Source: RSA9 sp036381195 | Lineage (GTDB): Bacteria; Gemmatimonadota; Gemmatimonadetes; Longimicrobiales; RSA9 | Reading direction: 5' to 3' | NCBI GenBank assembly: GCA_036381195.1 | Contig: DASVDH010000068.1 | Span: 1 to 64,000 of the forward strand | Length of the DNA: 64,000 bases | Shown: piece after piece, positions 18,264-27,978 of the stretch | How the letters are laid out: every line of letters starts with the position of its first letter | Numbering within the stretch: the first letter of the stretch is position 1 | Notes under the pieces: model-generated | The model's input: only the letters and a program-made list of their open reading frames with translations | Told to the model about the DNA's origin: nothing | Databases searched by the model: none | Made by a program: the position numbers and the translations under genes

Positions 18264-18482
18264 CCGGGGCGGACGGATCCCGTCCCAGCAACCCGGCGCC
18301 CCGCCGCCTCCGCGGCATGGGCTGCCTCGCAGCGACGCGCCCCTGCCGAGGGTTCCCGCGAACGACGGCGCAGGCGCACGATCTCCCATGGGGCCGCCGG
18401 GCCCTCGCCGGGGCGCCAGACGCGTGCGCGGCACGGCCGTCCAATGGCTCGGAACCCTGCGGCTTGGGCTGGAATCCGCACG

Positions 18483-18556
18483 TGGGCCCGGCTGGACTCG
18501 AACCAGCGACCTTGGGATTATGAGTCCCCTGCTCTGACCGGCTGAGCTACGGGCCC
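18483..18556 (-). tRNA. tRNA-Met (anticodon CAU)
   Basis: A 74-nt cloverleaf: acceptor GGGCCCG with CGGGCCC, D stem GCUC/GAGC, anticodon loop CUCAUAA and T loop UUCGAGU. The CAU anticodon with the elongator-like GGGGA/UCCC anticodon stem suggests elongator tRNA-Met; a tRNA-Ile with modified CAU (lysidine) cannot be excluded by sequence alone. It lacks the three-G-C-pair anticodon stem of the initiator. The CCA end is not encoded. It lies 33 nt after the upp stop and may be cotranscribed. Confidence 0.95.
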
Positions 18557-18589
18557 GTGGATCATGAGGCGCACCCGGAATCTAGCCCC

Positions 18590-19234
18590 TCACCGCGTGC
18601 CGAACAACCGGTCCCCCGCGTCCCCCAACCCCGGCAGGATGTAGCCCTTGGCGTTGAGCTGCCGGTCCAGGGCCGCAGCGAAGACCTGCACATCCGGATG
18701 CCGTTCCAGGAGCGTGCGGACGCCTTCCGGCGCGGCGACCAGGCACACGAGCCGTACGCGGGCCGCGCCGCGCTCCTTCAGGAGCTGGACGGCCGCGGCC
18801 GCGGAGCCGCCGGTGGCCAGCATGGGATCGAGCACGATGAAGTCGCGGGCCTCCGGCTCCGAGGGAATCTTGAAGTAGTACTCCACCGGCTGGAGCGTGT
18901 CGTGATCCCGGTAGAGGCCGACGTGCCCGACGCGGGCCGACGGCATCAGCCGGAGCATGGCCTCGACCATCCCCAGCCCGGCCCGCAGGACGGGCACGAG
19001 CACGAGCTTCTTGCCGCTGACCATGTAACCGGTCGTGCGTTCGAGCGGCGTCTCGACCGGGACGGGCTCGAGCGGCAGGTCGCGCGTCACCTCGTAGGCG
19101 AGCAGCATCGTGATCTCGTCCACGAGCTCGCGAAACATCTTCTTGGACGTGTTCCGGTCTCGCAGCACCGTCAGCTTGTGGTGGATCAGCGGGTGCTGCA
19201 CCACGGTGAGATTCGGGAATTCCGGCAACGTCAC
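18590..19234 (-). CDS. upp: Uracil phosphoribosyltransferase
   Basis: Pyrimidine salvage: uracil + PRPP to UMP. The PRPP-binding loop reads VLDPMLATGGSAAAAV near residue 134, and the uracil-binding end reads GYILPGLGDAGDRLFGT. 214 residues, near the usual 208. The start is GTG (19234); no clear ribosome-binding site precedes it. It has its own promoter and is followed by tRNA-Met. Confidence 0.97.
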   Translation of the reverse strand: MTLPEFPNLTVVQHPLIHHKLTVLRDRNTSKKMFRELVDEITMLLAYEVTRDLPLEPVPVETPLERTTGYMVSGKKLVLVPVLRAGLGMVEAMLRLMPSARVGHVGLYRDHDTLQPVEYYFKIPSEPEARDFIVLDPMLATGGSAAAAVQLLKERGAARVRLVCLVAAPEGVRTLLERHPDVQVFAAALDRQLNAKGYILPGLGDAGDRLFGTR

Positions 19235-19281
19235 CCGGCCCGGCTGCGGTTCGATCCTGGCCCACGCGGGATTCGGGCGAA

Positions 19282-19310
19282 AGTATCTGCCGGCCGGTGG
19301 CGCCCGTCAA
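19282..19310 (-). promoter_or_regulatory. upp promoter
   Basis: TTGACG at 19310-19305, a 17-nt spacer and GATACT at 19287-19282. It is divergent from the small HMA gene. The predicted leader is about 40 nt. Confidence 0.6.
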
Positions 19311-19369
19311 GCGCGCCGCGGGCATGATTGGTGCCCGTTCGATCCCGGGCCCCTGCCCAGGAGGGGAGA

Positions 19370-19609
19370 TTGAAGACGGCGAACCTCAAGATCCGGGCGC
19401 TGACGTGCGCGCACTGCGCCGCGGAGGTGGAGAAGGCGTTGACCGCGCACCGCGGCGTGCGGAGCGCCGCCGTGCGGCCCGGCAGCCCGGGCGGAGCCGA
19501 GGTCGAGTACGATGAGACGCACATCACGCCCGAGCAACTCGTCGCGGCGCTGCGCCGCCAGGGCTACGACGCCGAGATCGGAGGGCACAGCGCGGGCGGC
19601 GCGCCGTAG
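19370..19609 (+). CDS. Heavy-metal-associated (HMA) domain protein
   Basis: A 79-residue single ferredoxin-like HMA domain. LTCAHCAAEVEKAL carries the metal-binding CxxC (Cys-Ala-His-Cys) in the first loop, followed by EVEYDETHITPEQLVAALRRQGYDAEI, a typical second half. Free-standing copies are usually copper chaperones (CopZ-like) or mercury-binding proteins; MTCxxC is LTCAHC here. The TTG at 19370 is preferred because AGGAGGGG lies just upstream; an earlier TTG at 19328 is in frame. No partner P-type ATPase is nearby. Confidence 0.8.
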   Translation: MKTANLKIRALTCAHCAAEVEKALTAHRGVRSAAVRPGSPGGAEVEYDETHITPEQLVAALRRQGYDAEIGGHSAGGAP

Positions 19610-19622
19610 GCGCACCGGGCGC

Positions 19623-22046
19623 TCAGAGCGGCGCGGCCCGCTCGGCCTCGAGCCAGCCCTGGCCGCCATCGAACGTGGCGACCCGGAGCCACTCGCCGCG
19701 CGCCTCGAGGATGCGAACGCCGGAGCCGGCGTCCAGTGACCGGATCGCCTCGGCGCGCAGCACCGGCGCGGCGAGCAGCGGGGCGGGCCCATCGACCACG
19801 ACGGCCAGGGGCGGCCGCAGCCGCGGCGCGACCCACACCGCGACGAGCGCGGCGGAAAGCGCGATCGGCAGGGCTGCCGCGAGGGTTGCCCCCCGTCTGC
19901 GCCGGCGGAGCCCCCAACCGAGCAGCGCGCAGCCCGTCAGCCAGGAGAGGCAGGCGCCCAGGAGCAGCTCGTCGCTCGAAAGCGGCACGGGCGGCAGGGC
20001 GCGCTGGACCAGCTCCCGGCCCGCCCGGGCGACAGCGAGGTTGGCGCGGGCGTCCCTGTCGCGCGGCCGGAGCTTGGCGGCCCGCAGCCACGCCCAGATC
20101 GCCCTGCCGCGCTCGCCCGCGCCGAAGTACGCGTTCCCCAGATTGTACCAGGCGTTGGCGTCCTCCGGGCTGGCTTCGATGAACCGGCCGAAGCCGGCGG
20201 CTGCGGCTGCGAAGTCGCCCGCCGCGTAGGCGCGGATCGCGGCCGAGAAATCGTCCTCGCCCGGCGCCCCTTGCGACCCGGCCGCGCGCCCGGGCAGCGC
20301 CGCGGCGAGCGCGGCGAGCGCGAGGAGCCCGGCGACAGTGCTGGCCATGAGGGGACCGCCCCGGGACTCCCCATCCGCGACGTCGAGCAGCCGCTCCGCC
20401 TCCGCGAGGAGCGCGCGGCGGGCTTCCGGCCCCGGCGGCCGCGGCTCGAAGCGGGCCGCCTCCACCCGGTCCAGCAGGCGTGAGAGGTCTCCGGCCAGCC
20501 CGGAGGCGACGCCACAGTCCTCGAGCAGCCGGCGCACCTCTGCCGGCGCGGCGCGCTCGAGCTCCCGCAGCGCGAACCGATCCGCGAGGGAGCGCCGGAT
20601 CGCTTCCGCGAGCCGCGCGAGGAAGGCCGCGGCGTCGTCGGCGACGATGGCCTCGAGGGCGGCGAACCGCTCCCGGCGCTCCAGCCGGAGCTTGCGCCGG
20701 GACGGCGCTGCGCTCCGGCGTCCCCGGCGCCGGCGCACGAGCGCCCAGCCGAGGCCGGCCAGCGGCAGCAACGGGATGGCCGCGAACCACGGCGAGCGGA
20801 CCCAGCGCAGCGGCGGCGGACCCGCGGGTGCGGCCCGGATCACGGCCAGGGTCGCGCCGCCCCCGGCCGCGGCAACGCCAGCGGCGCCGGCGGCGACCTC
20901 CAGCGGCGGGACCGACGCGCGGGCGACATCGTACTCCCCGAGCTCCGGGTCGAAGTACGCGTACTCCAACGGCGGGAGCTGGAGTCTGCCCGGGCGATCC
21001 GGGACGAGCACCCAGGTGAAGCGCTTGACGCCGCGGAGCACGCCGCCGCGCGCCTCCATCTCCGCCTCTTCGCTGGGCGAAAAGACCCGGGCGTGCTCGA
21101 TCGGCGGGAGCGCGGGCGGCGGGAGGGCCTTGATGTTCCCTTCCCCCTCCACTTCGAGCACCAGCGCCGCCGCTTCGCCGGCCGGCACCTCCCGGGGCTC
21201 GATGCGGGCACGGATGCGGTAGCGGCCCACGGCGCCGGCGAACGTCGCGGGCCGGCCTTCGTCGGGCAGAGGGCGGACGACGAGGCGCAGCGAGTCCGTC
21301 GCCAGCTCGTGACTCTCCGGCGCGAACAGGAACCCTCGCCGCACATCGTACTGGAGGCGGACGGGCTCCAGCACGTATTCGCCGGGGGCGAGCGGGAAGT
21401 ACGCGCGCTCGAACGTCTGCACCTCGTAGAGCTCGCCGCCCACCATGCGGGACTGGACCGTGGGCGAGTCGCTGAGGTCGTGGACCCAGAAGCCGGAGGG
21501 AGTGGGCGGAATGTAATCCGGCGCGCGGCGGAGCTGCAGGCGGAGAACGCTGGCGAACAACACCTCCCCATGCAGCGTGACCTGCTGACCCACGTACGCG
21601 GTGTCCGGCGCGAGCCACGCGCGGAGGATCGCCTCATCGTCCGGCCCGCGGGAGCGGGGCCGCGCGGTCGCGCTGCCGGAGACCACGAGCGTCAGCGCCT
21701 GCGTCCGGTACTCCTCTCCTGCCACCCGAACCGTCACGGGCGGGATCTCGAACGTGCCGGGCGCGTGGGCGACCAGCGTGATCTGCCGCCGCACGGTGCG
21801 GCGCCTGCCCCCCGGGAGCGTGAGCTGGAACTGGGTGAAGTCGCTGCTGCCCAGGACCTCCAGCTCGGACGGCAGCGTGGGCAACGTGATGCCGTCGGGC
21901 GACGGGCCTCGCGTCTCGACGGTGACCTCGAGCACCGCGGTTTCGCCGGTCCGCACGGCCGCGGGCGTCAGGGTAGCTGACACGCGCACGGGGTCCTGCG
22001 GCTGGAGCGCCGCGACCGCCGAGAGCAGGAGGAGCGAGGCGAGCAT
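19623..22046 (-). CDS. BatD-BatE fusion: membrane protein with TPR and SH3-like C-terminus
   Basis: 807 residues in one frame. Residues 1-14 are a signal sequence, about 15-400 a BatD (oxygen-tolerance) beta-rich periplasmic region, and 418-437 a membrane helix followed by a charged cytoplasmic part. At residue 567 an internal Met begins a second signal-like segment (to about 593), then TPR-like helices (594-690), two membrane helices and a C-terminal SH3-like domain with GSGVRILEARGEWLRV. BatD and BatE are normally separate genes. The internal ATG (20348) has GGGGCGG upstream and could still be used. It overlaps the preceding stop by one base (TAATG). Confidence 0.85.
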   Translation of the reverse strand: MLASLLLLSAVAALQPQDPVRVSATLTPAAVRTGETAVLEVTVETRGPSPDGITLPTLPSELEVLGSSDFTQFQLTLPGGRRRTVRRQITLVAHAPGTFEIPPVTVRVAGEEYRTQALTLVVSGSATARPRSRGPDDEAILRAWLAPDTAYVGQQVTLHGEVLFASVLRLQLRRAPDYIPPTPSGFWVHDLSDSPTVQSRMVGGELYEVQTFERAYFPLAPGEYVLEPVRLQYDVRRGFLFAPESHELATDSLRLVVRPLPDEGRPATFAGAVGRYRIRARIEPREVPAGEAAALVLEVEGEGNIKALPPPALPPIEHARVFSPSEEAEMEARGGVLRGVKRFTWVLVPDRPGRLQLPPLEYAYFDPELGEYDVARASVPPLEVAAGAAGVAAAGGGATLAVIRAAPAGPPPLRWVRSPWFAAIPLLPLAGLGWALVRRRRGRRSAAPSRRKLRLERRERFAALEAIVADDAAAFLARLAEAIRRSLADRFALRELERAAPAEVRRLLEDCGVASGLAGDLSRLLDRVEAARFEPRPPGPEARRALLAEAERLLDVADGESRGGPLMASTVAGLLALAALAAALPGRAAGSQGAPGEDDFSAAIRAYAAGDFAAAAAGFGRFIEASPEDANAWYNLGNAYFGAGERGRAIWAWLRAAKLRPRDRDARANLAVARAGRELVQRALPPVPLSSDELLLGACLSWLTGCALLGWGLRRRRRGATLAAALPIALSAALVAVWVAPRLRPPLAVVVDGPAPLLAAPVLRAEAIRSLDAGSGVRILEARGEWLRVATFDGGQGWLEAERAAPL

Positions 22047-22765
22047 TACCAGTCGCGCTCCACCGGGCGTTCCCGCTGGTTCCGCCGCATCCGCTCGCGG
22101 TAGAGCTCGCGCTCGTCTTGCTCGGCGGCGCTGAGGATGCGCTCCGCCTGCTCGCGTGTCATGCCGGCGGAGGGCTGGGGCCTTGGCCGGCGATCCTGGC
22201 CGGGCTGGGGCTGCGCCGGAGACTGCGGACCCTCGCCTCCGGACGGCTCGGCATCCTGCCGCTGCTGCGACGACTGCTCCTCCCCGCCGCCCGCCTGCGG
22301 GCTGCTGCGCTGCTGCTCCTGCTCCTCCCGCAGCGCCAGCTCGAGGTTCCACTTGGCGGCAGCGTCTCCCGGCTGGAGCCGCAACGCCTGCTGGTAGGAC
22401 GCGATCGCGCGTTCGAGGAGCGCGGCCCGCGCCTGCGGATCGGTCGCGCGCCGTGCCTCCTCGAGGAAGCGGTTGCCGAGGTTGTAGAACGTGCGCTCGC
22501 GCAGGTCCGGCTCGATCGCCGAGAGCGCCGCCCGCAAGTGCGTTTCGCCTTCTTCGTAGCGGCCGAGCCGGACCAGCGCCGTGCCCAGGTTGTAGTGGAG
22601 CTGGGGCGTGTCCGTGCCATCGGCGAGCGCGGCCCGGTACGCCTCGACGGCCTCCGCGTACCGGCCCGCGCGGTAGAGCCGGTTGCCGCGCTCGAGGTCG
22701 CCGATCCCGAAGCCCGCGAGCAGCAAGCCCGCCAGCAATCCCAGAGCGGTAGCCCCCAACTTCAT
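22046..22765 (-). CDS. TPR lipoprotein-like Bat operon protein (BatC type)
   Basis: 239 residues. An N-terminal hydrophobic segment (1-18) is followed by about three tetratricopeptide repeats, for example YRAGRYAEAVEAYRAAL, LHYNLGTALVRLGRYEEGETHL and a third near 110. A Gln/Glu/Pro-rich linker follows (about 135-190), then a charged C-terminal helix (MTREQAERILSAAEQDERELYRERM). It is probably an exported scaffold protein of the Bat system. The ATG at 22765 overlaps the upstream stop by 4 nt, and the TAA stop overlaps the next ATG by one base. Confidence 0.8.
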   Translation of the reverse strand: MKLGATALGLLAGLLLAGFGIGDLERGNRLYRAGRYAEAVEAYRAALADGTDTPQLHYNLGTALVRLGRYEEGETHLRAALSAIEPDLRERTFYNLGNRFLEEARRATDPQARAALLERAIASYQQALRLQPGDAAAKWNLELALREEQEQQRSSPQAGGGEEQSSQQRQDAEPSGGEGPQSPAQPQPGQDRRPRPQPSAGMTREQAERILSAAEQDERELYRERMRRNQRERPVERDW

Positions 22766-23817
22766 GCGCTCCTCCGCGCCTGTTCCCGCGCGGGCGCCGC
22801 ACGGAACGCGCCGGCGCGGGACACGATCGCCTCGGCGGCAAGGAGCACGAGCGCGAGCGCGACGAACCACGCGTGCCGTGGCCGCGGCTCGAGGGACCGC
22901 TCCCCCTGCACCCGCGTCCGCTCGACGGCCCGGAGCGCCCCCAGCAGCCGGTCCGTGGCGCCGGCCTCGTCCAGGCGCAGGTAGCGCCCGCCCGTGACCT
23001 CCGCGATTCGCGAGAGCAACGCTTCGTTCAGCCGCGAGATCACCACCTCCCCGTTCGCATCCCGCTTGTAGCCGCTGGTCCGGCCCGTGCGCGGGTCTCG
23101 CTCGGGAATGGGCTCGCCGCGCGTGCCGCCGACGCCCACGGTGTGGACGACGATGCCCGCCTCGGCCGCGCGCTCCGCCTCCGCGAGCACGGCCGTCTCC
23201 GGCTCGTGCGCCTCCCCGTCCGTCACCAGCACGATCGCCCGGTCGCGGCCCGCCGACTCCTGACCCAGCGCAAGGTCCGTCGCCTGGCGCAGCGCCGCGG
23301 CGAGCGAGGACCCGCCGTAACTGACGATGTCCGGGTCCAGCGCATCCACGTAAAGCTCGAGCGCGCCGTGGTCAAGCGTCAGGGGGGCAAGGATATAGGC
23401 CCGTCCCGCAAAGGCCACCAGCCCGAGCCGGTCCCCGCGCAGCTCCCGCAGCAGGCGGCGCGCCAGCAGCCGCTCCCGCTCCAGCCGGCTCGGCGCGAGG
23501 TCCCGCGCCAGCATGGACTTCGAAGCGTCGAGCGCCAGCACGATGTTCCGCGCACGGCCGTGATGCTCCACCGCACGCCAGCCCCATCGCGGGCCCGCGG
23601 CCGCCACAGCGAGCGCCGCCGCGGCCAGCACCACGAGCGCCAACCCGCCGGCGATCGGCCGCTCGAGCGCACCCGCCCCCAGCCGCCTCACCAGCTCCGG
23701 CGCGCCGAGGCGCGCGGCCACCCGGCGCCGCCGGCGCGCGTAGCCCAGGACGCATGCCGCGACCAGCGCGGGCAGCACCACCGCCAGCCACAGCAGATCC
23801 GGCCGCGCGAAGCTCAC
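22762..23817 (-). CDS. batB: von Willebrand factor A membrane protein (BatB type)
   Basis: 351 residues: two N-terminal membrane helices, a VWA domain and a C-terminal membrane helix. The MIDAS metal site is intact, with DASKS (DxSxS) near residue 90, a Thr/Ser-containing loop near 165 and TDGE near 200. The GTG at 23817 is chosen because it overlaps the batA stop by 4 nt (GTGA). Bat proteins form membrane complexes with MoxR ATPases and are linked to stress tolerance in a few bacteria; the molecular role is unsettled. Confidence 0.88.
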   Translation of the reverse strand: MSFARPDLLWLAVVLPALVAACVLGYARRRRRVAARLGAPELVRRLGAGALERPIAGGLALVVLAAAALAVAAAGPRWGWRAVEHHGRARNIVLALDASKSMLARDLAPSRLERERLLARRLLRELRGDRLGLVAFAGRAYILAPLTLDHGALELYVDALDPDIVSYGGSSLAAALRQATDLALGQESAGRDRAIVLVTDGEAHEPETAVLAEAERAAEAGIVVHTVGVGGTRGEPIPERDPRTGRTSGYKRDANGEVVISRLNEALLSRIAEVTGGRYLRLDEAGATDRLLGALRAVERTRVQGERSLEPRPRHAWFVALALVLLAAEAIVSRAGAFRAAPAREQARRSA

Positions 23818-24806
23818 GGCACCCTCCCCCACCGGCTCGCCCGCAGCCCCCACTCGGCGAGCAGCAGGGTCGCCGCCATCAGAAGCAACGGGAGGTGACG
23901 CGGCGTATATTCAGTGTAGCGACGGACTTCCACCTCCGTCTTCTCGAGTTGGTCGATCTGCCGGTAGATGCTGTCCAGCGCCGCCTCGTTCGTCGCGCGG
24001 AAGTAGCGCCCGCCCGTGATCTCGGCAATGGAGCCGAGCAGCTCCTCGTCGATGTGCACCGGCAGGTTCGCGTACTCGTAGCCGCCGAACATCCCGCGCC
24101 TCACCGGGATGGGCGCGACGCCCTCGGTGCCGACGCCGATCGCGTAGATCTTGATGCCGAAGGCAGCCGCCGCCTGCGCCGCGGTCAACGGGTCCACTTC
24201 GCCCCGGTTGTTCTCTCCGTCGGTCATGAGGATGATGACGCGGGACTCGCCCGGCGCGCGCCGCAGCCGGTTGGCGGCCGTTGCGATGGCCGTGCCGATG
24301 GCGGTGCCGTCCTCGAGCGTGCCGACCTCGAGCTGCTCGATCGCGCGATAGAGGACGTCGTAATCCATCGTGATGGGAACCTGCGTGAGCGCCTCGCCAG
24401 CGAAGGCGACCATGCCGATGCGGTCGTAGCGACGACCGCGGATGAAGGAGATCACCTTCTCTTTGGCCACGGCGAGCCGGTTCCGCGGCTGGAAGTCCTC
24501 CGCGAGCATCGAGCTGGAGATGTCCACGGCGAGGACGATCGCGATGCCCTCCGCGTCCACGTCCACGGCCGAGACGCCGGTCCTCGGCCCAGCGAGGGCC
24601 AGCACGAGGGAGACGAGGAGCAGGAGCCGCAGCACATCCGGAAGGCGAGCCAGTGCCTCGGCCCGGCCCGCGCCAAGGCCGGCGAGCGCCTCGGCGCGCG
24701 AGAACGTGAGCCGCGGCCGGCGCCACCGCCGGCGGCCGTAGAGGACGGCCGCCAGGAGCGCCGGCAGGAGCAGCAGGGCCCACGGGTTCTCGAAGCCGAA
24801 GCTCAT
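23814..24806 (-). CDS. batA: von Willebrand factor A membrane protein (BatA type)
   Basis: 330 residues with the BatA layout: two N-terminal helices, a VWA domain with DISSSM (MIDAS) near residue 93 and MTDGENNRGEVDP near 200, and a C-terminal membrane helix. The ALTQVPITMDYD and GTAIGTAIATAANRL segments are close to the family consensus. It overlaps both neighbours by 4 nt, so batA and batB should be made in equal amounts and may form a heterodimer. Confidence 0.92.
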   Translation of the reverse strand: MSFGFENPWALLLLPALLAAVLYGRRRWRRPRLTFSRAEALAGLGAGRAEALARLPDVLRLLLLVSLVLALAGPRTGVSAVDVDAEGIAIVLAVDISSSMLAEDFQPRNRLAVAKEKVISFIRGRRYDRIGMVAFAGEALTQVPITMDYDVLYRAIEQLEVGTLEDGTAIGTAIATAANRLRRAPGESRVIILMTDGENNRGEVDPLTAAQAAAAFGIKIYAIGVGTEGVAPIPVRRGMFGGYEYANLPVHIDEELLGSIAEITGGRYFRATNEAALDSIYRQIDQLEKTEVEVRRYTEYTPRHLPLLLMAATLLLAEWGLRASRWGRVP

Positions 24807-25765
24807 GCGGCCTCCGGCGAGGGCTGGGGGGTCCCGCTGGCTGCGGAGGCGGTGGCGAGCGGCCGCTCGAACGAGGCGACCCAGTCCCGCGCGGCCTGCC
24901 ACTCCTCGAACGCGACCGGCGCGTCCGGCCGGCGGCGGGCGAACTTGACCATGTCCGCCGCCTCGAAGACCCGCGCGAGCGCCTCCCACGCCCGGGCGTC
25001 GAGCTCGCCGCGCAGGGTTGCCAGCACCTCGCTCGTCGTCAGGTCGCGGCTCCAACCCGGCTCGGTGGCCTCGAGAAACTCGCGCAGCGCGTCCGTGATG
25101 AGCGTGTAGAACGCCTTGATCTCGCCCGCCTCGACCAGTCCCAGCCCGCGGGCGCGGTCCAGCGCGGCCAGGGCGCGCTCCCGGGGCGGCAGGGCCGGGG
25201 CGAGTACGGGCGCGTCCGCACGTCTCCGGCGCCGCAGCCAGATGATGAGCCCGGCCGCCGCGGCCGCGAGCAGTGCGAGCGCCAGGAGGATCGGCCAGAG
25301 GATGCGCTCCCCGCCGAGCACGTCCTTCAGCGGCTGCGGCTGGATGCCCGCCGTGTCCGGCGGCAGCACCGAGCGCACGACGGCGCGGGGCAGGCGGAGG
25401 TCCAGCGTGCGGGCCTCCTCGCCTGGCCCGATGAGCCGGAGCGGAAGCGGTGGGAGGGATACCGGCCCGGGCCGCCACGCTGTAAGCGGGTAGGCCAGCG
25501 TGAGCCGCTGCCCCCCGCCCTCCAGCGGCTCGGAAGCGACCCTGTGGCGGCCGGCGTTCTCGATCTCGCCGGACACGGCGAGCGAGTCGGGCGACTCGAC
25601 GCGGACACCTGGGGGCAGATCGAGCCGGACCGCGACGTGGAAGATGTCGCCCACGGTGACCGTGTCCGGGGTGACGGCGACGCGCACGTCCTGCCCTGCC
25701 CCGCCACGTGGGCCGGCGCCGAGCAACAGGACGGCGCAGGCCGCGGCCACCCGAGCCGGCCTCAT
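24803..25765 (-). CDS. Bat operon membrane protein with periplasmic beta domain (DUF4381-like position)
   Basis: 320 residues. Signal peptide 1-24, a periplasmic beta-sandwich-like region (25-160) resembling the front part of BatD, one membrane helix (about 177-199), then a cytoplasmic helical part ending in an acidic/Ser tail. In other Bat loci the gene between DUF58 and batA is often a DUF4381-type membrane protein, and the cytoplasmic segment here (AGEIKAFYTLITDALREFLE) fits that picture. Function unknown. It overlaps both neighbours by 4 nt. Confidence 0.7.
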   Translation of the reverse strand: MRPARVAAACAVLLLGAGPRGGAGQDVRVAVTPDTVTVGDIFHVAVRLDLPPGVRVESPDSLAVSGEIENAGRHRVASEPLEGGGQRLTLAYPLTAWRPGPVSLPPLPLRLIGPGEEARTLDLRLPRAVVRSVLPPDTAGIQPQPLKDVLGGERILWPILLALALLAAAAAGLIIWLRRRRRADAPVLAPALPPRERALAALDRARGLGLVEAGEIKAFYTLITDALREFLEATEPGWSRDLTTSEVLATLRGELDARAWEALARVFEAADMVKFARRRPDAPVAFEEWQAARDWVASFERPLATASAASGTPQPSPEAA

Positions 25766-26795
25766 CGCCGGCGTCCCCCTTCCCGCCGCCGGAAGAAGGC
25801 GAGCAGCGGGCCGACGTAGGACCGGTCCGTCCGGACCTCGATCTCGTCCACGCCGAGACGCCGGAACAGGCGCCGCATGGCCTCCCGTTCGCCGGCTGCG
25901 TGGGCGGCGTACAGCGCGCGGATCGCCTGGCGGCCGGTATCCACCGCGAGCTCGCGCCCCGTCTCCGGGTCCACGACGGCGAGCACCCCGACGTCCGGCA
26001 ACGCCTCCTCCGCCGCATCCGTGATCGAGACTGCGACGACGTCGTGCCGCCGGGACACCACGCGCAACGTGCGCTCCCACGCGTCCGCGGCGACGCCCGG
26101 AGCCGCGGCAGCGGGCGGCGCCGTGGCGGCGGACGCGGCCGGGAGGAAATCGCTGAGCAGGAAGATGATCGAGCGGTGCGGCAGCACGCGGCCCGCGTAG
26201 TCCAGCGCCCCGGGGAGGTCCGTGCCGGTGCCGCGCGGGCGGAACACCAGCACGTCGCGGATCAGGCGCAGGACGTGGCGCCGGCCCTTCTTGGGCGGCA
26301 CGAAGTGCTCGATGTGATCCGTGAAGATGAGCAGGCCGACGCGGTCGTTGTTCCGCACGGCGGAAAGCGCCAGCACGGCCGCGATCTCCGCGGCCAGCTC
26401 CGCCTTGTAGCGCCCGCGCGTGCCGAACTGCTCCGAGCCGGACAGGTCCACGGCCAGCAGGACGGACAGCTCGCGCTCCTCGACGTGCTTCTTGACGTAG
26501 GGCTGGCCCATGCGGGCGGTGACGTTCCAGTCGATCGTCCGCACGTCGTCGCCGTCCTGGTACGCGCGCACCTCGGAGAACTCCATCCCCTGCCCGCGGA
26601 ACACCGAGAGGTACTCGCCGCTGAAGACGGTATTGACCCAGCCGCGGGTGCGCAGCTCGATGAGGCGCACCTGCTTGAGTACCTCGCGCGGAACACCGCC
26701 CCCGTCGCCGTCCGCCCCGCCGCCCTCCCGCGCCCGGTCGCGGCGCGGCGGCTCGCGGGCGGGAGCTGCGGCCGAACGCCGCCGGAGGAGTGGGC

Positions 26796-26799
<4 letters not shown>
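25762..26799 (-). CDS. DUF58 domain protein (MoxR-associated)
   Basis: 345 residues. The DUF58 core spans about 35-300, with the conserved GEYLSVFRGQGMEFSEVRAYQDGDDVRTIDWNVTAR block (spread over residues 60-97) and a VWA-like fold beginning LLAVDLSGSEQFG. The residues before 35 are a Gly/Arg-rich, probably disordered lead. DUF58 proteins are encoded next to MoxR ATPases almost everywhere and are thought to link the ATPase to the membrane VWA proteins. Its start overlaps the moxR stop by 4 nt. Confidence 0.9.
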
Positions 26800-27779
<980 letters not shown>

Positions 27780-27892
27780 GCCGTGTCCTCCTCGAGATCG
27801 TCCGGGGAGACGGTGCCGCGCTGACTGGTACGCCCGATGCCGGGCGCGGGATCCCGCCGCCCAGCCGCCCCGATGGTGCACCCGGCGCGGCC

Positions 27893-27958
27893 CGGTCCCT
27901 GCCACGCCGGGCGGGCCGGCGGTGCGCTCCGGTCCCCGCCATGCCGGGCGGGCCGGCG
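27893..27958. repeat. 29-bp direct repeat, two copies
   Basis: Copies at 27893-27921 and 27930-27958 agree at 27 of 29 bases and are separated by 8 bp. They occupy the gap between the Rossmann-protein gene and moxR. No function is apparent. Confidence 0.85.
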
Positions 27959-27978
27959 CGGGGAGGCCGGCCGCCGCT

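Larger units (their letters stand above)
17443..18482. other. Gene-poor kilobase between the barrel gene and tRNA-Met
   Basis: No well-supported protein gene. It holds one weak small reading frame (17837-18037, +) and one striking hairpin: an 11-bp perfect stem with a GAAA tetraloop (18238-18248 with 18253-18263). A frame crossing into the tRNA on the plus strand ends AGLEPATLGL, the usual antisense-tRNA artefact. No riboswitch consensus could be matched by eye. A structured RNA cannot be excluded. Confidence 0.5.

Noticed and set aside
18238..18340. SAM or cobalamin riboswitch near the GAAA hairpin
   Set aside because: A CCCAGCAACC segment recalled the SAM-I core, but the surrounding conserved elements and helix order are missing.
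18227..18523. 98-codon plus-strand frame ending AGLEPATLGL
   Set aside because: Its end is the antisense of tRNA-Met; this peptide is a well-known annotation artefact.
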